The position numbers and the translations under genes are program-made. From assembly GCA_028823075.1 (NCBI GenBank), contig JAPKCE010000176.1, positions 1 through 5,177 on the forward strand: a stretch of 5,177 nt of DNA, read 5' to 3'. Source of the stretch: Myxococcota bacterium. GTDB taxonomy: Bacteria > Myxococcota > UBA4151. The notes beneath the pieces were generated by a model. That model was not told the DNA's origin. It saw only the letters and a program-made list of their open reading frames with translations, and ran no database searches. Numbering within the stretch: the first letter of the stretch is position 1; each line of letters starts with the position of its first letter. This document shows positions 4,616-5,177 of this stretch, piece by piece.

Positions 4616-5065
4616 TTAGAACCGGCGCACCATGATCACGCCAGCGACCAGAAGGGCGACGCCTGCGACCTTGCCCAATGACACCGGCTGGCTCTGCAAA
4701 CCCAATAGTCCGAAATGGTCCATGGCCACGGACGCAAGCAATTGGCCTGCGAGCACCCCAGCTAGGAGCGCGGTGACGCCAATTCGGGGTGCGACGAACA
4801 GCGAGGTAAAAACAAAGAATGCGCCGGCCAAGCCGCCGCCAATCCAATAGTACCAAGGCAGTGTGCCCAGGCTTCCAAACTGCGGAAATGGCACCCGCAA
4901 AACAGTGGCGAGGGTGATGAGTCCGGCGAAGCCGATAATAAAATTCACGACAGCAGCGCTGAGCGGATGGCCCAGGCTTCTACCCACGGCAGCGTTGAGC
5001 ACGGCTTGGAACGGCAAGAGCGCACCTGCAATCGCGGCTTGCGCGATAAGGAGGTTGTTCAGCAT
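4616..5065 (-). CDS. DMT-superfamily YdcZ/DUF606-type inner-membrane protein
   Basis: From ATG at 5065 this is a 149-residue, very hydrophobic protein with about five membrane helices (roughly residues 5-22, 35-56, 72-92, 95-115 and 131-146). It matches the YdcZ (DUF606) half-size DMT-type family: an N-terminal helix with ALLPFQAVLNAAVGRSLGHP (15-34), then AAVVNFIIG (37-45), WYYWIGGGLAGAFFV (71-85), APRIGVT (92-98), GQLLASVAMDHFGLLG (107-122) and a final VAGVALLVAGVIMVRRF. The length is normal for the family. Members lie in the inner membrane and probably work as dimers; the transported substrate is not established. An in-frame GTG at 5110 would add 15 polar residues; the internal ATG was chosen because family members begin at about this point, although its ribosome binding site is weak. 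It is convergent with the histone-like gene and has no visible tie to the hydratase operon. Confidence 0.88.
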   Translation of the reverse strand: MLNNLLIAQAAIAGALLPFQAVLNAAVGRSLGHPLSAAVVNFIIGFAGLITLATVLRVPFPQFGSLGTLPWYYWIGGGLAGAFFVFTSLFVAPRIGVTALLAGVLAGQLLASVAMDHFGLLGLQSQPVSLGKVAGVALLVAGVIMVRRF

Positions 5066-5177
5066 GGAAACTCGCTTTGAGACGGGGTTGGGTGGAATAA
5101 AGGAACGCACCTTGCGGAGGCCGTTGCCTCTGCTGGGCTAGTCCTCACCGCCATGGAAGAAGAAATCGCTGCACGGC
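5066..5177. other. Upstream region of the YdcZ-like gene; no gene supported
   Basis: This edge region should contain the promoter of the minus-strand YdcZ-like gene, but I find no clear -35/-10 pair. An ATG at 5153 on the + strand opens MEEEIAAR and runs off the window; it has no Shine-Dalgarno sequence and is too short to call. Confidence 0.3.

Noticed and set aside
5153..5177. Start of a + strand gene (MEEEIAAR)
   Set aside because: There are only eight codons before the edge, no Shine-Dalgarno sequence and no family evidence.

Overview
The window reads as chromosomal DNA from a GC-rich proteobacterium, probably an alphaproteobacterium of the Bradyrhizobium/Rhodopseudomonas kind. The pointers are indirect: a TerC-family relic and a YdcZ-type membrane protein of a style common there, a Lys/Ala-rich histone-like protein, and an intergenic cluster of GANTC, the target of the alphaproteobacterial CcrM methylase. 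The taxonomic call is inference.

Positions 1-762 are gene rubble. At the left edge (+ strand) is the 3' end of a gene resembling the N-terminal half of nitrile hydratase beta (or its activator), with an apparent one-base deletion. Convergent to it, on the minus strand, is a clearly decayed TerC-family membrane protein gene with frameshifts, an internal loss and two in-frame stops.

Positions 763-3533 hold a compact five-gene + strand operon, with GTGA overlaps or gaps of 9-13 bases. Genes 1-3 form a cobalt-type nitrile hydratase family enzyme in which beta is split into two proteins, followed by the metal-binding alpha-like subunit with the CTLCSC claw. This is the gene layout of thiocyanate hydrolase (scnB-scnA-scnC) and resembles other three-subunit nitrile hydratases. 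An Arg directly after CTLCSCYP, where ordinary nitrile hydratases have Trp, favours a thiocyanate-hydrolase-like pocket. Genes 4 and 5 are a dienelactone-hydrolase-family protein with its catalytic residues intact and a classical short-chain dehydrogenase/reductase. Their co-transcription suggests a short catabolic or detoxification route in which a C-N (nitrile or thiocyanate) bond is hydrated and other parts of the substrate are hydrolysed and oxidised or reduced; the substrate is unknown. No activator, cobalt transporter or amidase gene is visible.

Positions 3534-3964 are a lower-GC intergenic region with seven GANTC sites in about 140 bases, inverted repeats and a possible promoter. It leads into a 166-residue, almost purely Lys/Ala/Arg/Pro DNA-binding protein (3965-4465) built on 15-bp repeats. 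A strong terminator (4569-4600) separates this from a convergent YdcZ/DUF606-type membrane protein (4616-5065, minus strand). The last 110 bases hold no gene I can support.
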